Source of the DNA: CAZVEV01 sp964625865
GTDB lineage: Bacteria; Planctomycetota; Phycisphaerae; SM23-33
Direction: 5' to 3'
DNA length: 45,475 nucleotides
Assembly: GCA_964625865.1 (NCBI GenBank)
Contig: CAZVEV010000012.1
Span: 1-45,475 of the forward strand
The translations under genes were made by a program, and so were the position numbers. The notes beneath the pieces are model-generated. The model did no database searches and was not told the DNA's origin. It saw nothing but the letters and a program-made list of their open reading frames with translations. Within the stretch, counting starts at the first letter, position 1, and each line of letters opens with the position of its first letter. Positions 24,379-32,171 of the stretch are shown one piece after another.

Positions 24379-25020
24379 TCAGCCCATCGAACCATCGAGG
24401 AAGGGGTTGTTGGCGCTTTCCATGTCGACGGTGGTCTCCGGTCCGTGGCCGGGCAGGAGGCGGGTGGAGGGGGGCAGGGACAGGAGATTCTCGCGGATGT
24501 TGCGCAGGAGCTTCGATGCGTCCGAGCCGGGGAAGTCCGTGCGCCCGATGCTGGAGGCGAATACGCTGTCGCCCACGATGGCGGCCCCGGCGTCGGCGCA
24601 GTAGTAGCTGACGCCCCCGGGACCGTGTCCATTCGTGTCGAGCACGACCCACGTCGAGTCGCCCAGGGTCATCTCGTCGCCCGGTACGACGGTGCGGTCG
24701 GGCGGTCCGAGCTTCACCGCCCCGCCGAGCATGACCGACAGGTTGACGCCCGGGTCGTCGAGTCCCGGCGCGTCGGCGGCCGAGCAGATCAGTTCGATGC
24801 CTTCGAAGACGGCCTTCAGTTCGGGGATCCCCGCGATGTGGTCGATGTGCGCGTGGGTCAGGACGATGGCGTCGGGCTGCAGCCCGTGGCTGCGGATGCA
24901 ATCGACGACCTCGCTGCAGCCCTCGCCCGGATCGACGATCCAGCAATGGCCGTCGCTGGCGGCGACGAAGGTGTTGACCATCAGGGGCCCGGTGACGAAC
25001 GTGCGGATATCAACAGTCAT
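24379..25020 (-). CDS. MBL-fold metal-dependent hydrolase (glyoxalase II-like)
   Basis: 213 residues, the size of compact glyoxalase II-like hydrolases. The metal-binding motif is VLTHAHIDHIAG near residue 55; further ligands are NGHGPGGVSYY, IVGDSVFASSIGRTDFPG and LLPGHGPETTVD. The GRTDFPG segment after the bridging aspartate is typical of the bacterial small hydrolase group. It probably hydrolyses a thioester such as S-lactoylglutathione or a related thiol adduct; the substrate is unknown. It is directly followed upstream (6 nt) by the NDK-like gene on the same strand, so the two are likely co-transcribed. Confidence 0.88.
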   Translation of the reverse strand: MTVDIRTFVTGPLMVNTFVAASDGHCWIVDPGEGCSEVVDCIRSHGLQPDAIVLTHAHIDHIAGIPELKAVFEGIELICSAADAPGLDDPGVNLSVMLGGAVKLGPPDRTVVPGDEMTLGDSTWVVLDTNGHGPGGVSYYCADAGAAIVGDSVFASSIGRTDFPGSDASKLLRNIRENLLSLPPSTRLLPGHGPETTVDMESANNPFLDGSMG

Positions 25021-25026
25021 GGCGGC

Positions 25027-26214
25027 TCACGCGGTCCGGGCCAGGTAGTCGGTGATCAGGCGGGCCAGTTCGCAGGCCTCGGCGTCGGTTTCGGTCTCCA
25101 GCAGGTCGACGATCCGGCGTTCCCGCATCGCGTTTTCGGGCGAGTCCGACGCGTGGGCCCCGTTGCGCATCAGGTCGCGTCCGAAGTCGCTGCGAACCGT
25201 GCCCGGCTGGGCCTGGTCGGGATTCGTGGCGCCCAGCACGGTGCGGATCTTGCCGACCGCGTCGGGCCCCTCGTAGAGCAGGCCCATGCAGGTGGTCTTG
25301 GAGGTCGTCAACTTGGCCTCCTCGTCGATCTCGCTGGGGTTCACACCGGTCATGTACTCGACGATCTTGTTGAACTCGGCGGTGGCGTTTCGCATCGCCA
25401 GGTGATCGGCGAAGGCTTCGGCGTCATCGGGGGTGAATGAAAAATCGAACGCCCCGTTCAATCGCTCGATCAGGGCGTTGGTGACCAGGAACTTGAGTTT
25501 GTCGACGAAGATCTCCTTCAGCGGGCCGTAAAACTGTTCGCCCTGGGCCACTGTCATGTTGAACAGCTTGGCCCCGACGATCCGCAGCCCGGTGAGGCTG
25601 AACGTGTCAATGATATTGCCCGGGCGCCGGCTGGGGCGATAGAAGTTGTCCGGCTTGAGCATGATCAGCGAGCACTCGACGTTGTCGGCCTTGTAGTCGA
25701 TCTGTCCGGCCAGCACGCCACCGTCGGAGACGGCGTAGTCGGCGAGCAGTTTGAGGTGCTGGTCGTTCAACTCGGGGCTGGGGCAGGTCAGGACGGCCGG
25801 CTCGAAGTGCCTGACCGTCCCGTCCGCATCGCGAATGAAGTCACCGAACGTCCCGCGAATCGTATCACCGGTTGGCTGTTCCGTGACCGAGCCGATGACC
25901 TCTTCCTTGAGCGTTCGCACCGCGTTTTCACCGCGCAGCAGCAGGAGCATGCATCGGGGCAGATGGCCCCACGGGTTGTCCCGCCGGAGCGATTCGTTGA
26001 CGTACGTGTACCACACCTCCCTCATCTCCGCGTCGGTCTCGGGCGGGCAGACGACCTGGAGGTACTTGTCGATGAATTCGTCGGAGAACACGAACATCCG
26101 CGCCGCGACAAGCTCGAGGGCCGGGTGGGCCAGCATCCGGCCGATGATGCCCCCGGTGCGGCTCTTGAACAGGCTGTAGGGGGTTATCAGTGCGTAGGCG
26201 AGTTGATCGCTCAT
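25027..26214 (-). CDS. Tandem nucleoside-diphosphate-kinase-domain protein
   Basis: 395 residues containing two NDK-like domains. The first (about 1-170: YALITPYSLFKSRTGGIIGRML and RGTFGDFIRDADG) has lost the active-site histidine segment. The second (about 195-370) has CSLIMLKPDNF, then KLFNMTVAQGEQFYG, LLYEGPDAVGKIR, TVRSDFGRD and NGAHASDS with the phosphorylated histidine in the expected place, so it could transfer gamma-phosphate between nucleotides. An insertion of about 60 residues separates the usual elements of the second domain. AAAGGTG lies 5 nt before the ATG at 26214. Normal bacterial NDK is about 140 residues, so this is a large divergent form. Its neighbour is an MBL hydrolase. 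Confidence 0.85.
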   Translation of the reverse strand: MSDQLAYALITPYSLFKSRTGGIIGRMLAHPALELVAARMFVFSDEFIDKYLQVVCPPETDAEMREVWYTYVNESLRRDNPWGHLPRCMLLLLRGENAVRTLKEEVIGSVTEQPTGDTIRGTFGDFIRDADGTVRHFEPAVLTCPSPELNDQHLKLLADYAVSDGGVLAGQIDYKADNVECSLIMLKPDNFYRPSRRPGNIIDTFSLTGLRIVGAKLFNMTVAQGEQFYGPLKEIFVDKLKFLVTNALIERLNGAFDFSFTPDDAEAFADHLAMRNATAEFNKIVEYMTGVNPSEIDEEAKLTTSKTTCMGLLYEGPDAVGKIRTVLGATNPDQAQPGTVRSDFGRDLMRNGAHASDSPENAMRERRIVDLLETETDAEACELARLITDYLARTA

Positions 26215-26391
26215 GATCACCTTTCTCACGAAATCCAAGCCAAAGCGCCCGTCCGGGGGCCCTCGCGTGGGGAGCAGCCGTCTTCTGTGAAGGTCAAACC
26301 GATTGCACGAAACACGCCCGAACCGTTCGGACCGCGGGAGCATAGCACAACGTTCTGCCCGAGGCAAGACGCTCGTGGACGGCCCGCCTGG

Positions 26392-26420
26392 TTGTCCGGG
26401 AGAGGGCAGCCCGGTAGAAT
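26392..26420 (+). promoter_or_regulatory. Promoter of phoB-like gene, leaderless arrangement
   Basis: A -35 TTGTCC (26392-26397), a 17-bp spacer and a -10 TAGAAT (26415-26420) are present. The ATG follows 7 nt later with no Shine-Dalgarno, so the mRNA should begin at or beside the start codon. Confidence 0.6.
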
Positions 26421-26427
26421 CGCGGCC

Positions 26428-27135
26428 ATGGCGAAGGAACGCATACTGGTCGTCGAGGACGAGCGTGACCTGGCTGACCTTGTCGCGATGCGGTTGACGA
26501 GGGAAGGGTATGCCGCGGAGGTCGTCGGCGACGGGGGCGAGGCGCTGGCGCGGATACGGGCCAAGCGCCCCGACCTGGTCGTGCTGGACATCATGCTGCC
26601 CGGGATGCAGGGGACGGAGGTCGCCGCGGCGCTTCGGGACGATCCGTCGACCGCGGACCTGCCGATTCTCATGCTGACGGCCAAGGGCGAAGACGCCGAC
26701 GTGGTCCTCGGCCTGCACGTGGGGGCCGACGACTACGTGACCAAGCCGTTCAGCATGTCCGTGCTGATGGCGCGAATCGCAGCGCTGCTCCGCCGGTCGT
26801 CAGCCGGCGAGGGCCCCGCCGACGCCGACGTGCTGACCCTTGCGGAAATCCAGATAGACCGCGGACGCCACCGGGTCTCCGTCTCGGGCGAGCCGATTGC
26901 GCTGACGTTGACGGAGTTTCGCCTGCTGGAGGCGCTGACCGGCGCGCGGGGGCGCGTGCTCAGCCGCGACCAACTGATGGACAAGGCCCTCGGCGTCGAC
27001 GTGATCGTGACCGACCGGACGATAGACGTCCACGTGACGAACCTGCGCCGCAAGCTCGGCCCGGCCAAGCGACACATCCAGACTGTCCGCGGGCTGGGCT
27101 ACCGCATACGAGAGCAGGACGATGAAGCATCGTAG
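26428..27135 (+). CDS. phoB: OmpR/PhoB-family response regulator
   Basis: 235 residues. The receiver domain (about 5-120) has acidic ED residues at 10-11, the phospho-acceptor Asp54 in LVVLDIMLPG, the Thr in LMLTAKGED and Lys in YVTKPFS. A winged-helix DNA-binding domain (about 140-230) has LTEFRLLEAL, RVLSRDQLM, VTDRTIDVHVTNLRRKLG and TVRGLGYRI. It overlaps the sensor kinase gene by 14 nt. The phosphate-regulon assignment rests on the downstream Na/Pi transporter, PhoU-like gene and PHO-box-like repeat, so the symbol is likely rather than proven. Confidence 0.88.
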   Translation: MAKERILVVEDERDLADLVAMRLTREGYAAEVVGDGGEALARIRAKRPDLVVLDIMLPGMQGTEVAAALRDDPSTADLPILMLTAKGEDADVVLGLHVGADDYVTKPFSMSVLMARIAALLRRSSAGEGPADADVLTLAEIQIDRGRHRVSVSGEPIALTLTEFRLLEALTGARGRVLSRDQLMDKALGVDVIVTDRTIDVHVTNLRRKLGPAKRHIQTVRGLGYRIREQDDEAS

Positions 27136-28903
27136 TTTCTTCTGGAAGTTGCTGGGGGGCAACCTGCTGGTCATCGCGGCCCTGGCAGCGGTGGGGGGGC
27201 TGGTCTCGTACGGTTACCTCAACCGCGCCTATCAACGCCAGAGCCAATCGTCGCAGGAGCGGATGACCGAGGCGATGCAGAGGCATTTCGAGTCGCTGGC
27301 GTCGATGGCGCCCGCCAACGTGGACGCCGAATGCAAGGCCTACACGCGCCTGGCGCCGATGCGTCTTACGGTGATCGCGCCGGATGGGAAGGCCCTTGGC
27401 GACAGCGAGGCCGACACGGCGGCGATGGTGCCGCACCGAACGCCGGACCGGCCGGAGATACTCGAGGCCTTCGAAGGCCGTCCCGGGCAGGACGTGCGCC
27501 TCAGTGAGACGCTCAACCGCGAGTTCCGCTATATCGCCCGCCCGATCAGCCGGGGCGACAGGATTGTCGGCGTGGTTCGTCTGGCCATGCCGGTCCAGGC
27601 CATCGAGGCCGGGCAGGACCTCATCCGCAACACGGTCCTGCTGGCGACGCTCGCGGGAACGGGGGCGGCCGCCGCGCTGGCGCTGCTGGTCAGTTGGCTT
27701 TGGTCGGCGCCGCTGAAGCAGATCGCCCGGGCGGCGGGGCAGATCGCTTCGGGCGATCTGGACCAGGACGTCGAGATTGCGGGCACCGGTGAACTTGCCG
27801 ACCTCGCCGACGCGCTGAACCGGATGCGGCACGACATCGCGGCGCAGATCGACCTGATCGCCGACCAGCGTGAGCATCTCCAGACGGCCGTGTCGAACTT
27901 GAACGAGGGCGTTGTGGCCTTGGATCGCAACGAGCGCGTCGTCCTGATGAACAGGGCGGCGGCGGCCTTGCTGGGCGCCCCCGGCGGCGGGGCCGAGGGC
28001 AAGCACCTCAAGGCGGCCATCACCAGCCCGCAGGCTATCGAGGCCTGTCAGAAGGCGATGGCCTACGGGCGAGGGGTCAACGTGCGGTTGACCGTCGAGG
28101 CCTCCGACGGGCCCCGGACCCTGGACTGTCACGCCGCCCGAATCGACCCGCCGGCGCCGGACGGCATTTGCCTGCTGCTGGTTGCCCGCGACGTGACGGA
28201 CATCGCCCGGACGGCCGAGATCAAGACGCAGTTCGTCGCCAACGCTTCCCACGAACTTCGCACGCCGCTGGCGACGCTGCGGGCCGCCGTAGACTCCCTG
28301 CCCATGCTGGAACCCGACGATACGGAAACCTTTGCCCGGATCGCAGACATGCTCGACAGGCACGTCGGGCGGCTGGAGAACATGACGCGAGACCTGCTGG
28401 ACCTGCACGCGGTAGAGACTCCCAGCGGGGGGCTGGAGGTCGACGAGATCACGCTCGAGTCGCTGCAGGAGTGGGCCCGCTCGCACTTTGCCGACCAGGC
28501 TTCCGGGAACGAGGTCTCGCTGACCGTTCGAGCCGATGCGCCCGAGGCGTCGCTGCGGTCGGACCGTCGCCTCGTGCAACTGATCATGCAGAACCTGCTG
28601 GACAACGCGCTGAAGTTCACCCCCGCCGGCGGGCGTGTGGAGTGCGACCTGATGCATCGCCCGACGGGCGTGGTCCTTCGCGTCGCCGACACCGGCTGCG
28701 GGATCGCCCCGGACCTGCATGACCGCGTGTTCGAGCGGTTCTTCCAGGCCGATGCCTCCCGCAGCGCCGCCCCCGCAAGGCGGGGGACGGGGCTGGGGCT
28801 GGCGATCGTCAAGTACGCCGCCGAGCGTCTCGGTGCGACAGTGCGGCTGGAGAGCATCCCGGACCAGGGCACGACGGTGGTGGTCGAGTTTCCGCGGGCG
28901 TAG
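27122..28903 (+). CDS. phoR: PhoR-like sensor histidine kinase
   Basis: 593 residues in the inner membrane. Two helices (about 10-30 and 172-200) flank an extracytoplasmic sensor region. A HAMP segment (RAAGQIASGDLDQDVEIAG), a PAS-like domain (NLNEGVVALDRNERVVLMNR) and a HisKA domain with the phospho-accepting His377 in NASHELRTPLATL follow. The HATPase has N box NLLDNALKFTPAGG, G1 DTGCGIAP, F box VFERFFQAD and G2 GTGLGLAIVK. It is a complete kinase that would phosphorylate the regulator encoded just before it. Its TAG stop is supplied by a family B REP-like repeat, so the C-terminus may have been defined by that insertion. Confidence 0.92.
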   Translation: MKHRSFFWKLLGGNLLVIAALAAVGGLVSYGYLNRAYQRQSQSSQERMTEAMQRHFESLASMAPANVDAECKAYTRLAPMRLTVIAPDGKALGDSEADTAAMVPHRTPDRPEILEAFEGRPGQDVRLSETLNREFRYIARPISRGDRIVGVVRLAMPVQAIEAGQDLIRNTVLLATLAGTGAAAALALLVSWLWSAPLKQIARAAGQIASGDLDQDVEIAGTGELADLADALNRMRHDIAAQIDLIADQREHLQTAVSNLNEGVVALDRNERVVLMNRAAAALLGAPGGGAEGKHLKAAITSPQAIEACQKAMAYGRGVNVRLTVEASDGPRTLDCHAARIDPPAPDGICLLLVARDVTDIARTAEIKTQFVANASHELRTPLATLRAAVDSLPMLEPDDTETFARIADMLDRHVGRLENMTRDLLDLHAVETPSGGLEVDEITLESLQEWARSHFADQASGNEVSLTVRADAPEASLRSDRRLVQLIMQNLLDNALKFTPAGGRVECDLMHRPTGVVLRVADTGCGIAPDLHDRVFERFFQADASRSAAPARRGTGLGLAIVKYAAERLGATVRLESIPDQGTTVVVEFPRA

Positions 28904-28990
28904 ACGCGGCATCTTGCCGCGTTTCCGTCCCGTGCGCTGACAGGAGTCGCACGTGGTGCCCCCGTCAAAGCGGCAAGATGCCGCGTCTAC
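28900..28990. repeat. REP-like inverted pair, family B, copy 2
   Basis: The left unit GTAG-AC-GCGGCATCTTGCCGC and the inverted right unit ending GCCGCGTCTAC are about 55 nt apart. TAG at 28901-28903 is the stop of the kinase gene. The related copy 1 is at 3890-3975. Confidence 0.8.
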
Positions 28991-29037
28991 ACTGCCCGGC
29001 GCCACCCACTGATGTTTCACGCAATCCTTGCGCCGCC

Positions 29038-29069
29038 TTAACACGCCCTTAACACTTCTGCTCTATCCT
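29038..29069 (+). promoter_or_regulatory. PHO-box-like direct repeat upstream of the Na/Pi cotransporter
   Basis: TTAACA (29038-29043) is repeated at 29049-29054, separated by 5 nt (period 11), as in PhoP-type PHO boxes (TT-A-ACA direct repeats). A -10-like TATCCT at 29064-29069 starts 9 nt after the second repeat, where an activator box replaces the -35. Confidence 0.6.
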
Positions 29070-29135
29070 TTGGGTGAACGACGGGCCGAGTCGGTCGGCC
29101 TGCAAAGCAAACGGACGTGCAACGGGAACCAATCC

Positions 29136-30407
29136 ATGACACAAGCGAATGGAGAACTCGTCGGATCGCTGGCAGCGGCCCCGCCGGGCGCTGAGGAGCA
29201 AAGCCAACTCGGCGCCCCAAGCTGCCCGGTCGGCGGCAAGGGGTGGGTCCTCGCCCTGGCGGCGATCGTGCTGCTGTACTTCTTCCTGGCGTCGATCGGC
29301 CTGATGAGCCACGGGCTCAAGGCCAACATCGCCAAGACCAACAAGACGTTCATCCAGGGTGCGGTCTACCAGTATGCGGGTCATCCGCTGGCGGGGCTGG
29401 CCGTCGGCGTGCTGGTGACGGCCATTGTCCAGTCCAGCAGCTTCACCACGTCGCTCGTGGTGCTCCTGGTGGCCGCCGGACAGATGGGCCTGGTGACCGC
29501 CGTTCCGATCATCATGGGGGCCAACATCGGCACGTCGGTGACCAACACGCTGGTCTCACTGGCGCATATACGGAGGCGGCACGAGTTTCGCCGTTCGCTT
29601 GCCGGAGCCGTCGTGCACGACCAGTTCAACCTGCTGGCCGTCGCGGTGGTCCTGCCGATGGAACTGCTGTTCGGCGTGCTGTCCAAGCCCGCACTGGCGT
29701 TTGCCGACTGGTTGAAGGCCGGCGCCGCCCAGGACCTGAGCATCAAGAAGTACAACGTCTTCAAGATGATGGTCAAGCCCGTCAACTCCGGGCTGGACTG
29801 GCTGCTGCTGGACTTCCTGGGCCTGTCGCACGTGACGGCCGGCGTCATTGAGGCCGTGCTGGCCGTCACCGTCCTGTTCATCACGCTGATCTTCCTGGTC
29901 AAGGTCCTCCAACGCCTGATGACCGATCGGCTGGGCGGGCTGTTCAGCAAGACGTTTTTCCGCAACGGCGCCACGAGCTTCATCGTGGGCATCTGTGCCA
30001 CCGTCGCGGTGCAGAGTTCCTCGGTGACCACCAGCCTCATCATCCCGCTGATCGGCGCCGGCGTGCTGACGCTCAGACAGGTCTTCCCCTACATGCTCGG
30101 GGCGAACATCGGCACGACGATTACGGCGATCCTGGCCGGTCTGGCAGGGGTGGCCCTGGCCAGGGGCGGGTCCGACGCCTCGCAGGCCGCCGCCGCCGGC
30201 GGGCTGGCCATCGCGCTGGCCCACCTGCTGTTCAACACGTATGGCATAGTGGTCTTCTGGCCGCTCAAACGCCTGCCGATCGCCCTGGCCAACAGTTTTG
30301 CCAATCTCGCCGTCCGCCGCCGCATCCTGGCTGCGGTGTACATTGTCGGCGTGTTCTTCATCCTGCCCGCCGCTACGATTGCTGTCATCAAGATATGGTT
30401 CAGCTAG
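29136..30407 (+). CDS. Na+/phosphate cotransporter (NptA/NaPi-II family)
   Basis: 423 residues with about ten helices. Two inverted repeats each carry the family signature QSSS: VQSSSFTTSLVVLLVAA near residue 95 and VQSSSVTTSLIIPLIGAG near residue 292. Each is followed by GANIGTSVTNT or GANIGTTITA. It imports phosphate with sodium across the inner membrane. The first 40 residues are hydrophilic. The ATG at 29136 has GGGAA 8 nt upstream. It forms an operon with the PhoU-like gene and follows the PhoB/PhoR pair, so it is probably induced under phosphate limitation. No PstSCAB genes are in the window. Confidence 0.93.
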   Translation: MTQANGELVGSLAAAPPGAEEQSQLGAPSCPVGGKGWVLALAAIVLLYFFLASIGLMSHGLKANIAKTNKTFIQGAVYQYAGHPLAGLAVGVLVTAIVQSSSFTTSLVVLLVAAGQMGLVTAVPIIMGANIGTSVTNTLVSLAHIRRRHEFRRSLAGAVVHDQFNLLAVAVVLPMELLFGVLSKPALAFADWLKAGAAQDLSIKKYNVFKMMVKPVNSGLDWLLLDFLGLSHVTAGVIEAVLAVTVLFITLIFLVKVLQRLMTDRLGGLFSKTFFRNGATSFIVGICATVAVQSSSVTTSLIIPLIGAGVLTLRQVFPYMLGANIGTTITAILAGLAGVALARGGSDASQAAAAGGLAIALAHLLFNTYGIVVFWPLKRLPIALANSFANLAVRRRILAAVYIVGVFFILPAATIAVIKIWFS

Positions 30408-30432
30408 AGACGCTGACCACGGAGAGACGACC

Positions 30433-31107
30433 ATGCTGAAAGAAATCCTCCAGGTTCTCAGAAAAAGTGACCCGCTGGCCGAGATGATCGAGCAGTTCGC
30501 CCAGATGCTCGACGCGGGCAAGTGGATGTTCGAGCAGGCCTCGGCCGCCCTGATGAGCCACGCCGATCCGTCCGGGCTGAACGATGAACTGTACGAGAAG
30601 GACCAACAGATCAACGCCTTCGAACGCCAGGTCCGCGAGAAGATCGTCACGCACCTGGCGCTCGGTCACCAGGCGGACCTGTCGGCCTGCCTGATCCTCA
30701 TGAGCGTCGGCAAGGACGCCGAGCGCATCGGCGACTATGCCAAGAACATCTTCGAGATCGGCAAGTTCTGCCGCAGCGACCTGAACGCGCCGGAGTTCGT
30801 CGGCCCGCTCGAGGAGATCCGCACGGACCTGCTGCCGATATTCGACTCGGTCCGCGCCGCCTTCGTCGATGCCGACCGCGATATCGCGCGGGCCGTTTTG
30901 GACACCACCGGCCAGGCCACCCGCAAGTGCGACCTGCTGGTCCACGAACTGCTTGCCGTCCGCGACACAACCCCGCCGGCCGAGGCGGTCGCCTACGTGC
31001 TGATGGCCCGCTTCTACAAGCGCGTAGCCGCCCACCTGGGCAACAACGCCACCAGTGTGATCTCTCCCGTGCCCATGCTCGACTACCGCGGAACAGACGC
31101 CGAGTAA
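30433..31107 (+). CDS. PhoU-like protein
   Basis: 224 residues, all alpha-helical, with the two PhoU-like three-helix repeats. The acidic metal-site residues appear as ELYEKDQQINAFERQVREKI near residue 60 and in SVGKDAERIGDYAKNIFEIG near residue 100, close to the E/DxxxD patterns of PhoU. GGAGAGACG lies just before the ATG. PhoU proteins signal transporter state to PhoR, usually with Pst; here the partner is the Na/Pi cotransporter encoded 25 nt upstream, a known pairing in NptA-type systems. Confidence 0.88.
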   Translation: MLKEILQVLRKSDPLAEMIEQFAQMLDAGKWMFEQASAALMSHADPSGLNDELYEKDQQINAFERQVREKIVTHLALGHQADLSACLILMSVGKDAERIGDYAKNIFEIGKFCRSDLNAPEFVGPLEEIRTDLLPIFDSVRAAFVDADRDIARAVLDTTGQATRKCDLLVHELLAVRDTTPPAEAVAYVLMARFYKRVAAHLGNNATSVISPVPMLDYRGTDAE

Positions 31108-31153
31108 TACCATTGACGATCAGCGATTGTCGATTGGCAGTCGGGCGCTGCGG

Positions 31154-31227
31154 GTAGGGCGTGCAACTCGTGTGCACGCGGGACGGATGCGCACTGTCTT
31201 CCACGTGCAACGAGTTGCACGCCCTAC
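31154..31227. repeat. REP-like inverted pair, family A, copy 2
   Basis: The left unit GTAGGGCGTGCAAC-TCGTGTGCACG has a slightly damaged hairpin. The right unit is the perfect inverse, ending GTTGCACGCCCTAC. Confidence 0.8.
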
Positions 31228-31270
31228 GACTGGGGGCTGTTTTCAGGTTTCCCGCGTGGGCCCGGCGCCG

Positions 31271-31579
31271 TCAGGCGTACTTGGCGGCGAGGCCTTCCAT
31301 GTCGATCTTCGCGATGTCCTCGGGCAGCATGCAGATGCTGGTTTCGACGCGGGCATCGAACGTCAGGTACCACGGCTCGCTGATCCGCGACAGGTCGCTC
31401 GGGGTCGGCACGTCGACGATCACGGTCGCCCCGCGCTGCCCGTCGGCGCCCTTGCCGAAGTAGATCGCCTCGGGCTTGGTGTCCTCGATGATGGCCTGCA
31501 GTTTCGGCCCGACCTGGCCCTGGCGCCACAACGCGTTGAACTTCTCCGTCGGAAACGTCACCAATAGCATCATCCGCAT
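31271..31579 (-). CDS. Small conserved protein of unknown function
   Basis: 102 residues, one alpha/beta domain, no signal peptide. The sequence MLLVTFPTEKFNALWRQG, KPEAIYFGKGADGQRGA, VIVDVPTPSDLSRISEPWYL and ETSICMLPEDIAKID resembles a short ferredoxin-like-fold family that databases often call by a mistaken enzyme name. I cannot give a function. AAGGAG lies 7 nt before the ATG at 31579, which makes the start clear. It is alone, next to a family A repeat. Confidence 0.7.
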   Translation of the reverse strand: MRMMLLVTFPTEKFNALWRQGQVGPKLQAIIEDTKPEAIYFGKGADGQRGATVIVDVPTPSDLSRISEPWYLTFDARVETSICMLPEDIAKIDMEGLAAKYA

Positions 31580-31766
31580 GACTGTGCTCCTTTCCCGGTT
31601 CAGGTGATCTGCAGTTTCAATCGTACCCGCCGGCCTCGCGGCGTCAAGCATGCTCGCCGTCCGAAGCGGATTGGCAGTCTCCCAGAGATACAGGAGGACT
31701 GATCGTCGGGGGTGCCAAAAGCCTCGCCGGCGACGGCGCGCCTGGACGCGAGGCACCGGCAGCACG

Positions 31767-31886
31767 GGTAACGGCGCTCCGCCCGGCGGGCCCGGCGGTC
31801 TGCCGAAGCTGTACTCGAAGGGCCCCGACGGCAAAGACGGGACAGACGAGGAGAAGAAGGACAACATCGTCATACATGAGTTCTAG
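31767..31886 (+). pseudogene. Possible remnant of a type II secretion pseudopilin C-terminus
   Basis: The frame ending at TAG 31884-31886 reads GGLPKLYSKGPDGKDGTDEE and ends IVIHEF. The pattern LYSxGPDGxxGTDDDI is typical of GspG-type pseudopilin ends. Upstream codons in this frame are arginine-rich and unlike a pseudopilin, so the rest of the gene is missing or frameshifted. It could be chance. Confidence 0.3.
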
Positions 31887-32060
31887 CACTGCCGTCGCGC
31901 CTGGGCAGCGACAGGACGCTTCGCGACGACAGTTGTCTTCTGGAAGTGGATAGGTGAGTCGATAGCCGATTGTCGATTGCCTGCCCTGTCGTAGGCCTTG
32001 AGCAGCGCCGGACGGAGTGTCGTCGAGGGACCGCTTCGGACTTCTTCGCTCCGGGGACCC

Positions 32061-32168
32061 CGGCCAAGGTCCATAGACGCCCGTTGGCCGCCTCTGCGCG
32101 CGAAAACGCCCCCTGGACCCTCGGCCGGGAGATCGTCGCTCAGGCCGCTTCTCTGGGCGTCTGAGGGG
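32061..32168. repeat. Dispersed ~110-bp repeat, copy 2
   Basis: It shares ordered blocks with 3723-3832 (CGGCCAAG, TTGGCCGCCTCTGCGCG, GCGAAAACGCCC, GCTCAGGCCGCTTC). It lies just beyond the 3' end of the ThuA gene on the minus strand. Confidence 0.6.
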
Positions 32169-32171
32169 CGG

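Larger units (their letters stand above)
31580..32171. other. Gene-poor stretch with repeat and a possible gene remnant
   Basis: It contains a short open frame end (31767-31886) that resembles a pseudopilin tail, a copy of the ~110-bp repeat (32061-32168) and otherwise no feature. Open frames on the minus strand look like shadows. Confidence 0.5.

Noticed and set aside
24206..24632. Proline/glycine-rich frames crossing 24300
   Set aside because: They are translations of the N gap and the artefactual C-run.
26960..29044. 694-codon minus-strand frame
   Set aside because: It is antisense to the histidine kinase, which has a complete set of kinase motifs.
31650..31886. Whole 78-codon plus-strand frame as a gene
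   Set aside because: Its first half is arginine-rich with no start signal; only the last part resembles a pseudopilin end, so it is listed as a possible remnant.
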